From assembly GCA_905250025.1 (NCBI GenBank), contig CAJNOJ010000055.1:124001-188000 (forward strand): a stretch of 64,000 nt of DNA, in the 5' to 3' direction. Positions 11,206 to 23,831 of the stretch are shown one piece after another. The number at the start of each line of letters is the position of its first letter. Positions within the stretch are counted from its first letter, which is position 1. The notes beneath the pieces were generated by a model. It was not told the origin of the DNA and did not search any database. It saw only the letters and a list, made by a program, of their open reading frames with translations. Both the position numbers and the translations under genes were made by a program. Source of the stretch: Adineta ricciae. Its lineage: Eukaryota; Rotifera; Eurotatoria; Adinetida; Adinetidae.

Positions 11206-12067
11206 GTTCTTAAGGACAGACTTAAGATAAGAAAATTATTCATTGGACACTTTTTCTTCAGCCTTATATTTACATTAGCAATAAGATTACAATTGTTATT
11301 GTATTTATTGTAACAATAAATTTGAATAATAATCGTCCTGAAAAAAAGATGAATCCAGTGCTACTGAAACATAGATATGTGCATTATGAATTATACTACT
11401 AAGAAAGAATTGACAGAAAAATGAGCATCTGTTGCCATTGTTTTCTTTTTTTTTTTGTAAATATCGGAACTCATTCTTCCTTCTCTCTTTCAGTCCATCA
11501 TTTTTTGTAGATTGATAATCATAGAATACTGCAGAAATCGTTAATTCGATCTGAGTATTAAACATTTACCCGCGTCTACACCCACAAGGTTAGAAGCTTA
11601 ATACTAAATCCATCCTTTCGAGTTGTACATATATGTTTCATCCTGAGGATTTGTCGAGATATACGGTGGCAGTGGTGATAAATTCGGCCTTTTGCGTAAT
11701 TGTGATGGTATCAGGTTTTTGGATATGACACCGACACTATACTCAAGTTGAATGATGATGTGAATGCTGTACAGGAGACAGAATCAACTTTAACTCTTCG
11801 CCAGCATTCTTGCTCACATTCTGAATGAATAAAGTTAAATCATCAGAATATTCTAGGCTATAATAGTCATTCATGAAGTGTCTTTAGTCATTGATTAATT
11901 TGGGAATTTCGTCAGTATGCTGTACTTATACTTACTCAATCAATATGTAACTAGAACAAAACTGAGTCATCGCTATTTATTATAGAAGCATGTGTAAGTT
12001 TGTTGTTCTGCTTCATTCTTTTGCATACACATCAGGCTGCTTTCACAGTTATCAACAACGAAAGGAG
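11206..12067. other. Intergenic with likely 5'UTR intron of the Ub-VWA gene
   Basis: No gene seen at 11206-11980; an AATAAA lies near 11315 just past the preceding gene. At about 11995-12047 a GTGTAAGT-type donor and a CTTTCACAG acceptor bound a 53-bp interval. This is typical of local introns and would place an intron in the 5' leader of the next gene. Confidence 0.45.
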
Positions 12068-14146
12068 ATGCAAGTTTTTGTCCGAACATTTACAGGTAGA
12101 ACTATTACTATTGATTGCGAACGATCAGATACAATCGGACAAATCAAAGACATAGTTCATGATAGAGAAGGTGTTCCATCCGATCAGCAACGTTTTATTT
12201 TTGCTGGAAAACAACTCGAAGACAAACGAACGCTTACCGATTACAACATTTTAAATGGATATACCATTCATCTGGTGTTGCGTCTTCGAGGTGGAATGAT
12301 GATATTTGTGAAAACTTTGACTGGTAAAACGCTCACCCTTGAAATCGATCCATCGGAATCGATTGAAAATATCAAAGACAAAATTTTTGATAAAGAAGGT
12401 ATTCCACCAGACCAACAACGTATGATTTTTGCTGGTCGACAGCTCGAAGATGGACGTGCTGTGAGTGATTATAATATTCAAAAGGAATCGACACTTCATC
12501 TTGTGCTCCGTTAGTGACAAAATGTTTTCCTTTCCAAATAATCTTTGTTTCATTACATAGGCTTACGAGGTGATTCAGGAATGTCTTCTACGGCTCGTGC
12601 AATAGGATTTTCTGTTGGTGGTGCTAAAGATATTAACAACTTCCGAGAAAATATTCAGAATAATCATTTACCGATTGTCACCGACGTGTCTTACGAAGGA
12701 CTTTTCAATGATTATTTCTTCGATACTGGTGATCAATCAAACGATTCTCAAGAAAAACAATTGTTTTGTCCATCCTATTCTATAGCAATAACAAAAAATC
12801 CGTTACAAGACGAACGAACACAACAGACTATGGAATATTACATGACTGTCGGTTTAAATTCTAATTTAACTGAAGAAACTTTCAAACGAAACCCAATGAA
12901 TTTAGTCATTTGTATTGATAAAAGTGGATCAATGTCATCACCATTCAATCGTTATTATTATGATCGTACTGGATCTCAAACTACAAACAATGAAGCCGAG
13001 TTCGATACACGTTCGAAAATGTCGATAACCAATGAAGTTATTGCCAAAGTCATTGATCATCTGAAACCAAATGATCGTTTAGCAATAGTGACATTCGATT
13101 CCCAAACGTCGATTTTCCAACCAATGAAGAAAATCAATAGTTTAAATATGGAAAAGTTAAAATCTCTTGTGGCACAGATTCGTGCTGATGGTAGTACAAA
13201 CATGAGTGCAGCGTTTGATACTTGCGCCGCATTGTTCGAAGACGTGTCTCTAATAGAAGATCAAGAATATAACCATCGAATCCTGTTTCTTACCGATGCA
13301 CAGCCGAATGAAGGTTACTTAAATGAATTAAGTTTAAATTCACGTCTCGAACAATTAGCACGACATCGTATTTACTTGACATTTGTTGGCGTTGGAATTG
13401 ATTTCAATACAAACCTGATATCTTCGATTACCAAACATCGCGGTGCAAATTATTTCTCCGTGCACAATTCGAAGAAATTTCTCAAACTACTGGATGAAGA
13501 TTTCGATCTCATCTTAACACCATTAGTATTCAATGTTCAAATGAAATTGCAATCGAATATATTCGATGTCGAACGTGTTTATGGTTCGCCTGAATGGGAT
13601 GAAACAAAGCGAAATGAATTGATCAAAATTAATACTTTATTTCCATCGCGAACGGACGATGATGAATGTACACGGGGTGGAGTTGTTCTTTTGAAATTAA
13701 AATTAAAAGTCAAAGATTCGTTGGAGAAAGCATCGAATACCCAAGCGCATTTTGCGGTCACATATGAAGATCGTTTGGGTAAAGTTTATGAAGAACAACA
13801 AACGATGTACATGCGAATTGGAAACGATGAAGTTCATTATGATAATTTAGGTATTCGAAAAGCGATTCTCTTGGTAAATTATGCAGTTTTATTGAAGAAG
13901 TGGATTACCTACGAACGCGAACAACATTTTCAGAAGAAAACGATTATTTCTCATGTAGATGAAACGAATGTGAACAATTTAGGTGAATGGGAACGACAAT
14001 CGACTACATTAGTTGTATCCGATCAATCCCGAAAAGTATTCAAGGAATTCCTACATCACTTTCAAATGGAAATGGAGGCATTAAATGATACAGATCTCGA
14101 ACAAGAAGTGAAACTTATGAAAAAATTGATTGAATATAAAAATTAA
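12068..14146 (+). CDS. Ubiquitin-ubiquitin-VWA fusion protein
   Basis: Two exons (12068-12509, 12561-14146; 51-bp intron, phase 1), about 675 aa. Residues 1-76 are a divergent ubiquitin ending in RLRGG; it has Arg at positions 6, 11 and 33 and Asn at 63, but keeps K27 and K48. Residues 77-152 are a second, better conserved ubiquitin with K6, K11, K27, K29, K33 and K63 but Arg at 48, and it ends RLRGD instead of RLRGG. After a short linker comes a VWA domain with an intact MIDAS (DKSGS) and [12 protein letters not shown], then a beta-rich and helical tail. Known deubiquitinases cut after RLRGG, so the first unit could be released, whereas the second should stay fused as an uncleavable tag. That is inference. 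The VWA style is like bacterial YfbK-type proteins. Confidence 0.88.
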
Positions 14147-14370
14147 GCAACGTTTTCTTCCTTTTTAATAAATAAACTCGACAATATGATGTAATACGAG
14201 GACATCTATAAAAAGCAGCTGATTGGATTGCTAAATTGGATTGAAGAAAAGAAAAATGAGTGTGTCACTTTCTATTTGCAGACGTTTATTTTCGTTTTCG
14301 TTGCTTCATCACTTACTTTTCAATGTTGCTTGTTTAAAAAAGAAACTGACAGCTTATTGAAAGATGTCCA

Positions 14371-16213
14371 ATGACAATGTTCAGCCTATCTTCTATATCA
14401 AAACGATTATTTTCTCACAAATTACATTCAATTTATCTAACCGGATTTCTTCTTCTCTCGAGTAAGAAACATAACAACTGAAAGTCGAGAAAAATAAACT
14501 GTTGACATCATTATTTAGTCGGTGGTTATTTACCTAGTGCGTACAGTTATGCACTATTCAGTAGTTATGGTATCGATCGCGCGACAATCGAACTCTTCTT
14601 TGTCTATTGTTTCGTTGCTTCGTTATTTGTTGGCACATTTGTTGCTTCTCTAGCGGATCGTTTGTAAGTAAACGAAAGTTCTATGATCAGACATAAAGCG
14701 AATCTTTTAGTGGACGACGACTTGCGTGTCTGTCATGCAGTTTCTTCTACGGGTTGTATCATGTCGCATGTGTACGTATGTACTATTACTTTGACATTAT
14801 TACTTTTATGTATATATTTAGCATTTTCCTTCGAAACAAAGTTTAATTATTGGACATATTTTTCGCGGAATAGGCGATGCACTGTATGCTACAGCATTCG
14901 AAGCGTGGCTGATGCAAGAACATAAACAAGTTTGTGTAATATTGTTTGATTTAGTGAGAATTCATTGTTGAGTATTATTACAGCGGAATTTAAATGATCA
15001 ACATCTTGAATACACATTGAATAATGCAAGTAAGTAATGATCACTTACCTCTTCGAAAAATCCAATCGTTTTTTTTCCAGATATTTATCTTAATATCGCC
15101 ACTATTGGAACAGGTTTTCTTGCACAACTGCTTGCAAAGTCGTATGGTTACATGTAAGATGTTCTCAAAAAGTCGTTTCTTCTTCTCTTCATCCCGTTTT
15201 ATTTTCAGTGCTCCATTTACTGTTGGCGTTGGATTTTTCATGATTACATTCATTTTTATCGTTTGCCATTGGTCAGAGAATTACGGACGAGAAAAAAGTC
15301 ATATGCATGCGTCGTTCATCTCTGCAATGAAGATTTTACGAGCAGGTGCGATCGGATGTTAGTCGTATTAGAGAGAAATGATTGTATTTTAGACACTCGC
15401 ATTTTACTTTGTGGACTATGTAATGCACTGTTTTCCGCCTCGTCATACATTTGGTTAATCGAATGGGCGCCGACGTTAGAAGCAGCAACTAACCTGACCA
15501 TATCGAAACCATTACCATTGGGATACATATATTCCGGCTATTTGGTGAATATAGACAATCAATTGTAAATGTTACGATCTTTTTCTCACAAAATTTAGTC
15601 GTCACGATTGTTTGGAGCGTGTATGTCTGGTCCACTGTTAAAACGGTTTCGGCCACAAATGCTTCTATCGTATGTGACTTAGCTTCTTCTGTTCATTTGT
15701 GGACATGTGTTTATTTTAGAATACTTTATCTGATCGCTGCCCTAGCCTTGAGTATACCGATTATCATGCCAGATGTGAGTGATATAATGAGATGTTCGAA
15801 TTGAATCTATTCATATCTTTTCTTCTTCTCCTAAGGAACAAATCATTGTGCTATTCGGTTTTGTTGTCTTTCAAATCTGTATTGGAACATTCTGGCCGGC
15901 CATTGCATTGTTGCGAAGTGAATATATTCCAAATGAATGTATGTAACATATTTTATGTTAGAAAAGGCTTTTTTTCTGACATTCCTTTTTAGTACGTTCG
16001 ACGTTGATGAATTATTTACGTGTGCCTCAACTTTTGCTAATGCTTATTGTTTTACTCGGAGTAAGGATTATATTTCAATCGAAAAGAGAATCTGATTTTT
16101 ATGTTTTCTTTTGTTTTTTTTTCTAGCATTTCTCATTATCAACAGTGTTTACACTTTGTGTATCGATGCTTTTTGTAGCGATGTTTATCATGCTGCTATT
16201 GCGAAAACTTTAA
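14371..16213 (+). CDS. MFSD5-like major facilitator transporter
   Basis: A 13-exon gene of about 398 aa whose frame is continuous through every GT-AG junction. Exons: 14371-14461, 14519-14663, 14711-14771, 14822-14929, 14984-15029, 15081-15153, 15209-15345, 15393-15544, 15599-15669, 15720-15774, 15836-15938, 15993-16060 and 16127-16213. It carries MFS motif A as LADRFGRR, then GHIFRGIGDALYATAFEAW, SENYGREK and a C-terminal NYLRVPQLLLML. These match the MFSD5 (molybdate-anion transporter 2) layout, whose human member is about 450 aa. About twelve helices are expected in a cell membrane. Molybdate transport is the role reported for the algal homologue; animal substrates are less certain. The next gene starts 53 bp beyond the stop. 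Confidence 0.85.
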
Positions 16214-16266
16214 ATTATATTTGCTTTTTAGATCCTTTCTATTTTAATATATATTGAAATACTACC

Positions 16267-17241
16267 ATGGCTGTTCGTATTGTCTCGTACAATATACTAG
16301 TGCCTATCTATGCTGAACAAGTCGATTATTATGATAAATGTGATCCGAAGTATTTGAAAACTGATTACCGCTGGAATCTCATACAAAATCAGTTCGAACG
16401 GGAGATTACTAAATATGAAAATACCGTTGTTTGCATACAAGAACTATGTCTTTCTTTGCTACCGAAATTGGAAATTTTCTTTCGTCGAATGAACTACAGT
16501 TTGTTTCATAATCTATATGGTGGGGAATGGAACGATTATATGGGAGTTGGAATAGCTATTCCTCTCTCGATGCAACTCGATGACATATCCTTCGTGAAAA
16601 TCGGTGATTACATCCGTTCAGTTTGTAAAAAATGGGAAAATCGAATGGACCAGAATCAGGACGTTTCATGTGAAAACACAGAAGAAGTACCGGATCCTTG
16701 GGAAGCAGCCATGGATAGGTCTAATACGCTTATTTGCATGAAAGTAACGATCAACAAAAGACCATTATGTATCGGTACATATCATATGCCTTGCATGTAT
16801 AAATATCCGGATATAATGGCTATACATGCATCGATCGTTAAAGATTTAGTATTTAAATATGCTTCCGGATGTAATGTGATATTGGCGGGTGACTTTAACT
16901 TTGAGCCGACCACTGCTTGTTATAGCGAATTAACAAAAACAGGCTTTCCTGCAGGCTCTTTTCCGAAATCGAAGGTCTATGAAGTTTCCTACTGGCCGAA
17001 TACCGAACAAATATTGAAAAGTGCTTATCGAGAAAAAAATGGGTCAGAACCGGCTTATACAAACTATTCATGTACATTCGATCAACCCGTTTATTGCGAA
17101 ACGTTAGATTATATCTTCTTTGCTGGTCAAATGACAGTAGATGATGTCTTGAATCTACCCGATCGTCCTAGCGGAAGAGCATATCCCGATGAAACAAATC
17201 CATCCGATCATCTGTTGATTGCCGCTTCATTTCGATTCTAA
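16267..17241 (+). CDS. Endonuclease/exonuclease/phosphatase (EEP) family protein
   Basis: An intronless 324-aa protein spanning a whole EEP fold. Visible active-site motifs are SYNIL near the start, the metal-binding Glu in CIQEL, GTYHMP, GDFN with its Asp and Asn, LDYIF, and the terminal SDH with catalytic His. The family includes CCR4 deadenylases, nocturnin, 2'-phosphodiesterase and sphingomyelinases. The lack of an LRR region and of a membrane segment makes a small soluble phosphodiesterase most likely. The substrate is unknown. It starts 53 bp after the MFSD5-like gene with a TTTGCTTTTTAG acceptor-like site in the gap, so co-transcription with trans-splicing is possible. Confidence 0.85.
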   Translation: MAVRIVSYNILVPIYAEQVDYYDKCDPKYLKTDYRWNLIQNQFEREITKYENTVVCIQELCLSLLPKLEIFFRRMNYSLFHNLYGGEWNDYMGVGIAIPLSMQLDDISFVKIGDYIRSVCKKWENRMDQNQDVSCENTEEVPDPWEAAMDRSNTLICMKVTINKRPLCIGTYHMPCMYKYPDIMAIHASIVKDLVFKYASGCNVILAGDFNFEPTTACYSELTKTGFPAGSFPKSKVYEVSYWPNTEQILKSAYREKNGSEPAYTNYSCTFDQPVYCETLDYIFFAGQMTVDDVLNLPDRPSGRAYPDETNPSDHLLIAASFRF

Positions 17242-17847
17242 GAGAATAACGCTTTTTTCATGTAGACAAGAACTCAATGAGAATGAAAGAACAAAAGAAA
17301 AAAAAAGAACATTGATATTATCATCGACATTATTTCTCCTTTCTTTATATGTATATACCATTTTTGTATGATTGAAGACGTACGATCTCATGTTGACGGA
17401 TAACATTTGTTAATAGTGATAATTGAAAAAAAATACTACATGATTTTGACATCTCTATACACGTTACGCGAGAAAACGGATAAACTGAAGGAAGACATTC
17501 TTCTCATGAGTTTACATTAACCAAGACAATTCATCGCTGTTGAAGATTTTCCTATTCGAATAGGAGGAAAAAAGGCAGGTATCTCACGACGGGATTACTC
17601 GTAAGAAGAAATTTTGTTCACATCAATATTTAATCGCTATGATTTCCATCTGGCTTGTCGTTTCAGTTAGAGCAAAAGATGCAATCATTTCCAATTCTCG
17701 TTGATTTATGTGTTTTCTATTGCTTCTATTATGACTTTTTATTCTTAATCTTTCTCCACATCGATTCTCATTATTATTTTCGGGATTTATCTGCGAAATA
17801 GTTTGCTATCTCTACTTATTCAATCTATAACATGTGTAAATATTAAC
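17242..17847. other. Intergenic upstream of the sodium channel
   Basis: AT-rich sequence with poly-A and poly-T runs and no open frame that resembles a protein. It likely contains the channel promoter. No specific element was recognised. Confidence 0.4.
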
Positions 17848-20800
17848 ATGAATTCCAACTCAATTATCTTTCGCGAGTTCACTTATGAATCATTGCAACG
17901 CATTGAACATTATCGTCGACAAACACGGGAACCTCTTTCTCCGAACAAAGAATTAGCCGAAGGACAAATACTACCAAAACCCTTACAAAATCTATTTCCC
18001 GATGAACTCATCGGTAAACCAATCGAAGATATCGATTGTTATTACCGTGTAGAATATGTACGTATGATTTTTGTGTCTATCGAATCGATCTCATTTGCTT
18101 TTGGAAAACCTTATAGGTGTTTGTTGTTATCAATCAAAGGAAAACAATCTATCGATTTAGTTCAAGACCCGCTTGTTTTCTACTTTCACCACTGAATTGC
18201 TTTCGACGTTTGGCTATACGAATCTTAACACATTCACTCTTTAGTACACTAATTATGCTGACAATTCTAACGAATTGTATTTGTATGACACTTGATAATG
18301 TTCCAGATACGCTCGAGTAGGTGGTATTCAGAGAGTTAGCGATGTTTAGCTTTGATTTTAGGACGATTTTTACAATGATTTATACAATAGAAGTGTTAAT
18401 CAAATGTTTAGCAAGAGGATTTATTTTCGAGAAATTTACGTTCCTACGCGATCCATGGAATTGGTTAGATTTTATTGTCATTATCTTTGCGTATGTATAT
18501 TGACCGAGATAATGTTCGAATAAGTCGAATATTTTTAGTTATATTACGTTTTTCATTAACATGGGCAAATTTACCGTCTTACGAGTCGTTCGTGTATTGA
18601 GAGTATTGAAAACTGTTGCTGTTGTACCTGGTAAACGGTGATATATCGAACTTTTCGTAAATAAATCATCTTCTTTCTAGGTTTGAAGACGATTGTCAAT
18701 GCTTTATTTCAATCGTTTATTTCTCTACGTGATGTGACTGTTCTATCCGTGTTTATTCTTTCAATCTTCGCTTTAGTTCGTCACTTTTTCTATGCTTTCA
18801 AAAACTTAACTTTTGAATTCTAGGTCGGCATGCAATTATATATGGGCGTTCTTCGGCAAAAATGCGTTCCTCAATATGATTCGTTTTTGAACACTAGTCA
18901 GTTCAATATGTCATATAGATCCTATTTAAAGAAGATAGATGACGAAGGTAGGTTGTAATATGTCAACGACATCTCATCATCCGTCTTACTCTAAGCTTAT
19001 TGGTACCAAGACAACGAGAATTATCTTCTTTGTGGTAACGCGAGTGGAAGTACTAGATGTCCTATAGGTTATGTTTGTTGGAAAGATCGAGGGATAAAGT
19101 GAGTAATTTATTTGGTTTTATTTCATAATTATCTATGGGAAAAAATGTTTTAGTCCTAATTTTGGATATACAAGGTAGATATGACAAAATCGGCTTTCTA
19201 GGAAAAAAAACGTTTTCCGTTGAATTAGTTTCGATAATTACGGTTGGGCACTGCTCGCATGTTTTCGATTGATGACTCAAGATTATTGGGAGAATCTTTA
19301 TCAATTGGTAAGGAAAACATACGAATGAGTGCTAGATATGATTCTTACGATCTGTAGGTGTTATCCGCAGCTGGTCGTTATCACTTTTTATATTTCGTTG
19401 TTGTGATCTTCTTCGGTTCATTTTATTTGGTGAATTTAATCTTAGCTATCGTTTCCATGTCTTATCTTCATCAACAGACTAAAACAGAAGCAGAAAATAA
19501 AGAAATTCAAAATAAAAAAGTAACACAAAGTTTCATATGAAGCTGAAAAAACTTTGATCTTTTCTTCAGAAGAAACAATTGAATAAAGAACAGTCGATTT
19601 CGATGCTTCGATGCCAGGATACAACAGATATTCCATATATTGATAGTTCAATAAATACCGTAAGGAAATCGATATTTGTTAGATTCTCCTTTCATTCGAT
19701 AATTCTCTTCTAGTTAAATCAAGATAACACAACAACGAACAGATTAACCTCGGGACAGAGTTCAAATCAAACGAAGTTAACATTAACTTCAGATACCGAC
19801 ACCGCTCGTGTCTATCTTCGATATCTACGAGTCTACTGCTGTGAGTGGGCTTGTCAATGGGAAATCTTTCACAAATTTCAAGTATGCAACTTGACTTATT
19901 CAGCAAGTACATATTCTTCCGCTTAGGCTCTAGTCGCTGTTTTCATCTTGGATGCATTTGTTGAATTATTCATAACGATATGCATCGTATTGAATACATT
20001 ATTCATGGCACTAGACCAGCCCGGTCAAAGCGAGAAGATGACACGAGTTTTGACGATAGGAAACTACATTTTTACAAGTATATTCACAGTTGAATCGATT
20101 CTGAAGATAATTGCATTAACACCTGGCAAATTCTATAGAAATGGCTGGAATGTATTTGATTTTCTAATTGTTACCGTGAGTTTGATTGAATTAGGTCTTG
20201 CGAATGTCAAAGGTTTGAGTGTCTTACGCTCATTTCGGCTAGTAAGTTAGTTAGTCGTACAGTTCTTATTGAATTCGATGATTTGATTAAGCTGCGTGTA
20301 TTTAAATTGGCGAAATCTTGGCACACGCTGAATCGTCTTATTTCAATAATCGGCAGATCGATCGGAGCGCTGGGAAATTTAACATTGATTCTTGTTATTA
20401 CCATATTTATATTCGCTGTGATGGGAATGCAGGTAAACTATACGCACAAGTAGTTCGTGAAGCAAATTTCAAGCTAATTTCTAGCTTTTCGGTCAAAAGT
20501 ACAAAGATAAATTCGGAAAGAATATTCCTCGATGGAATTTCTGCGACTTTTTCCATGCATTCATGTAAGTGAAGTGAAATAAAGTAGCGTGATGATGAGG
20601 ATGATGATCGAATATCTTCTTCAAAGGATTGTGTTTCGTGTTCTCTGTGGCGAATGGATTGAATCAATGTGGGTGTGTTTGGAATGTGCTGGTTGGCCGT
20701 GTATTCCATTTTTTCTCCTCGTATTCGTCATTGGGAATCTTGTGGTATGTAGAAACCGAAGATTTGTCGAGTCTAAAATTCAGTTTGAATTGGCATAGAT

Positions 20801-23800
20801 ATTGAATTTGTTTTTGGCTCTTCTGCTGGCATCGTTTAATTCGAATGTGTTCGTTGAAAAAGAAGAGGATGAGAATGAAAATAAAATTGCTGAAGCTATC
20901 AATCGAATTCAACGATTTGTTCGTTTCCTAATTGAAATTCTCCGACGAAATGAGACTAAATCAATAAAATATAAAGTTAAAGCATCGAAAGCGATTATTG
21001 TAGAAACTATCGAAATGCAAGCAATGGACAGCGCTGTTTCTCTACCGGAAAACATTCTCGACACGCCACCCGACTGTTGTCCGACGCTCATTTCCAAGTA
21101 TTTCGCTTGCTGTGCTGAATGTATTCCTCAATTTCTGCAAACCCAATGGAAATCTCTTCGAAGTTCGATCCATCGACTAGTTCAACACCGGTTTTTCGAA
21201 TGGTTCATCATCGCAAGTATCGTAGCCAGTAGTATAACTCTAGTAAGACGTCTGAAACACTCAATCATACAGAGAAAATCTTTTTTTTTGATTGTCTAGG
21301 CGTTAGAAGATGTTTATACTCGACAACGTGCAATATTTTCGAAAGTTCTAGCAATGTTTGATATCATATTTACGATTATTTTCACGATTGAATTACTTCT
21401 TAAATGGTTCGCGTATGGAATTCGCACATATTTTAAAAACGGATGGAATGGTTTAGACTTTGTCATTGTTATTGTTAGTGTTTTCGGAACGCTTCTCGAT
21501 GCGTTCAAGGTGGCTGATATTCCTGTATTGAAATCAATGCGAACTTTACGAGCCTTACGTCCATTGAAAGCCCTTTCACGATTCGAAGGAATTCGAGTAA
21601 ATCTGGAATTCTTAACGATCAATTTCCTTTTCCATCTTTGTCTTTTGTATAGGTTGTCGTTAGTGCATTATTTGGTGCCATACCGGCGATATTCAATGTC
21701 TTACTTGTTTGTTTAGTATTTTGGTTGATATTTTCTATCATGGGTGTGCAGCTGTTCGGTGGAAAATTTTATAAATGTGTTTATACTAACACGCACGACC
21801 AGGTGAAAATATCGGAGAATGTCACGAATAAAATCGATTGTTTGAAGAAAAACTTCACATGGGAAAACTCACGTATTAACTTCGACAATGTCCCGAATGG
21901 ATATTTGGCTTTATTTCAAGTTGTAAGTCAACCAATGAGAAAGAAAATTGCTCTTAGTTCGTGTTATACATAGGCAACATTCAAAGGTTGGATGGAAATC
22001 ATGGCTGATGCATCGGATGCCAAAGAGGTAGAGAGTGAATTTCTTGATTTGTTTGCTTTTAACTATATTTCAGATCGGAATACAACCGAGTTACGAAACG
22101 AATGTGTATATGCTCATTTATTTCGTAATTTTCATTATATTTGGCTCGTTTTTTACTCTGAATCTGTTTATCGGTGTAGTTATCGATAATTTTAACCAAC
22201 AGAAACGATTAGTTAGTTGATGTGTTAACACTGAAGCAATAGTTCCAATGATTTTCATTTGTAGTTAGGAGTCGGCGGCACGTTGCTAATGTTTATGACC
22301 GAAGATCAAAAGAAATATTACAATGCGATGAAAAAAATCGGTAAAAAGAAGCCAAAAAAAGCTTTACCAAGACCAAAAGTAAAATCGTTATAATCACATG
22401 AGTGAAAGCCGAGCCAATTTTCTATCTTTAGTTTATTATCGCTGGATTTCTATTTGATTTAACTCGTAATCAAAAATTCGATATATTCATTATGCTGTGC
22501 ATCTTACTGAACATGCTTTGTATGTGTCTCGAACATTACAATCAAAGTTCGACGTATGATTTTCTTCTTGGATTGATCAATCACATTTTCGTCGGAATGT
22601 AAGACAAGATTTGGAATGAAATCTGAAAGATAATATTCGAATTTAGATTTACTATTGAATGTCTAATGAAACTAATCGCATTGAATATAAAATATTTTAC
22701 CATCCCGTGGAATATCTTCGATTTTGTCATCGTCATCGCATCGATTCTTGGTAAGTTGAAGTTCTCATTGAATATCAATATGAATTGTGTGCCTTCAGGA
22801 CAAGCCTTAGGAGAAATTATTGCTAAATTTGTTGTTAATCCAACGTTGTTACGTGTCATTCGTATCGTACGCATCGGAAGAATTCTACGTCTTATCGAAG
22901 GTACAAAAGGTATCCGAACACTACTTTTTGCACTCGCTGTTTCCTTACCGGCTCTATTCAATATCGGTCTTCTTCTTTTTCTTGTCATGTTCATCTATTC
23001 AATATTTGGAATGTCGTTTTTTGCATACGTAAGAAAGTCTGCTGGCATTACTGATTTGTTTAATTTCGAAACATTTCCTAATTCAATGATTGTTCTGTTC
23101 CAAATGTGCACAACTGCTGGCTGGTCAGGGGTTTATCAAGCGTTGACCAATGATCAACCACCGGATTGTGATCCAACTCTAAATTTACCATCGCATAAGG
23201 GCGATTGTGGTGACACAATTGTTGCCACAGCATTTCTTGTTAGTTACGTTATTATTACTTCTTTGGTTGTAGTTAATATGTACATTGCAGTGATATTGGA
23301 GAATTTCTTTCAAGTTCAAGAAGAAGTGCAGCAGGTGACTTGTTTTCTGAAATGACATCTGTTTTAGTTTGTGTTTCATTCATTGAAATTTAGGGTTTAA
23401 CTGACGACGATTATGATATGTATTACGAAAAATGGCAGCAGATCGATCCGGATGGTACGCAGTTCATTCAATACGATCAATTATCAGATTTCGTTGATGG
23501 CCTCGAACCACCATTACGTATTCCTATACCAAATAAGTTATCCATCGCAGCTATGAACTTGCCGATCTGTGAGGGTGATCGTATGCATTATCTCGATATA
23601 CTTGACGGATTAACCAAGTATTTTCTTGGAACATTCGATATACCGGTCGAAAGTCTGGTTACTGCTACATCGATGAAGACAATCAAGGATCGTCCGAAAG
23701 ATTGTCATCCGATAGCAACAACTGTACAACGGCAACGTGAACTGCATTTGAGTCGAATAGGTGTTAAAGGTTTTCGTGTGAATGTTGAACGAAGGAAACG

Positions 23801-23831
23801 AGAGAGAAGTATCGATATACCGAAGATATGA
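17848..23831 (+). CDS. Voltage-gated sodium channel alpha subunit (Nav1/para type)
   Basis: A four-domain sodium channel in roughly 25-30 small exons, beginning 17848-18057, 18117-18316, 18362-18490, 18539-18630, 18681-18775, 18824-18947 and 18996-19098. A 21-nt micro-exon follows at 19154-19174. Each domain shows an S4 sensor, e.g. [12 protein letters not shown] in domain I and [16 protein letters not shown] in domain IV. The filter residues are D (TQDYWENL, near 19280), E (CGEWIESM, near 20650), K (TFKGWMEI, near 21985) and A (TTAGWSGV, near 23115), so DEKA: sodium-selective. The III-IV linker has [16 protein letters not shown] near 22290, the invertebrate form of the IFM inactivation gate. 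The C-terminus keeps the EF-hand-like region ([16 protein letters not shown]). Both the I-II and II-III linkers are very short, so the protein is nearer 1450 aa than the usual 1800-2000. Confidence 0.95.

Noticed and set aside
11990-12067. Upstream in-frame start that would add 26 residues to the first ubiquitin
   Set aside because: The stretch contains a donor and acceptor bounding a typical 53-bp intron, and ubiquitin normally starts at its own Met.
12251-12553. 100-codon minus-strand frame over the second ubiquitin
   Set aside because: Antisense of a conserved coding region with no motif of its own.
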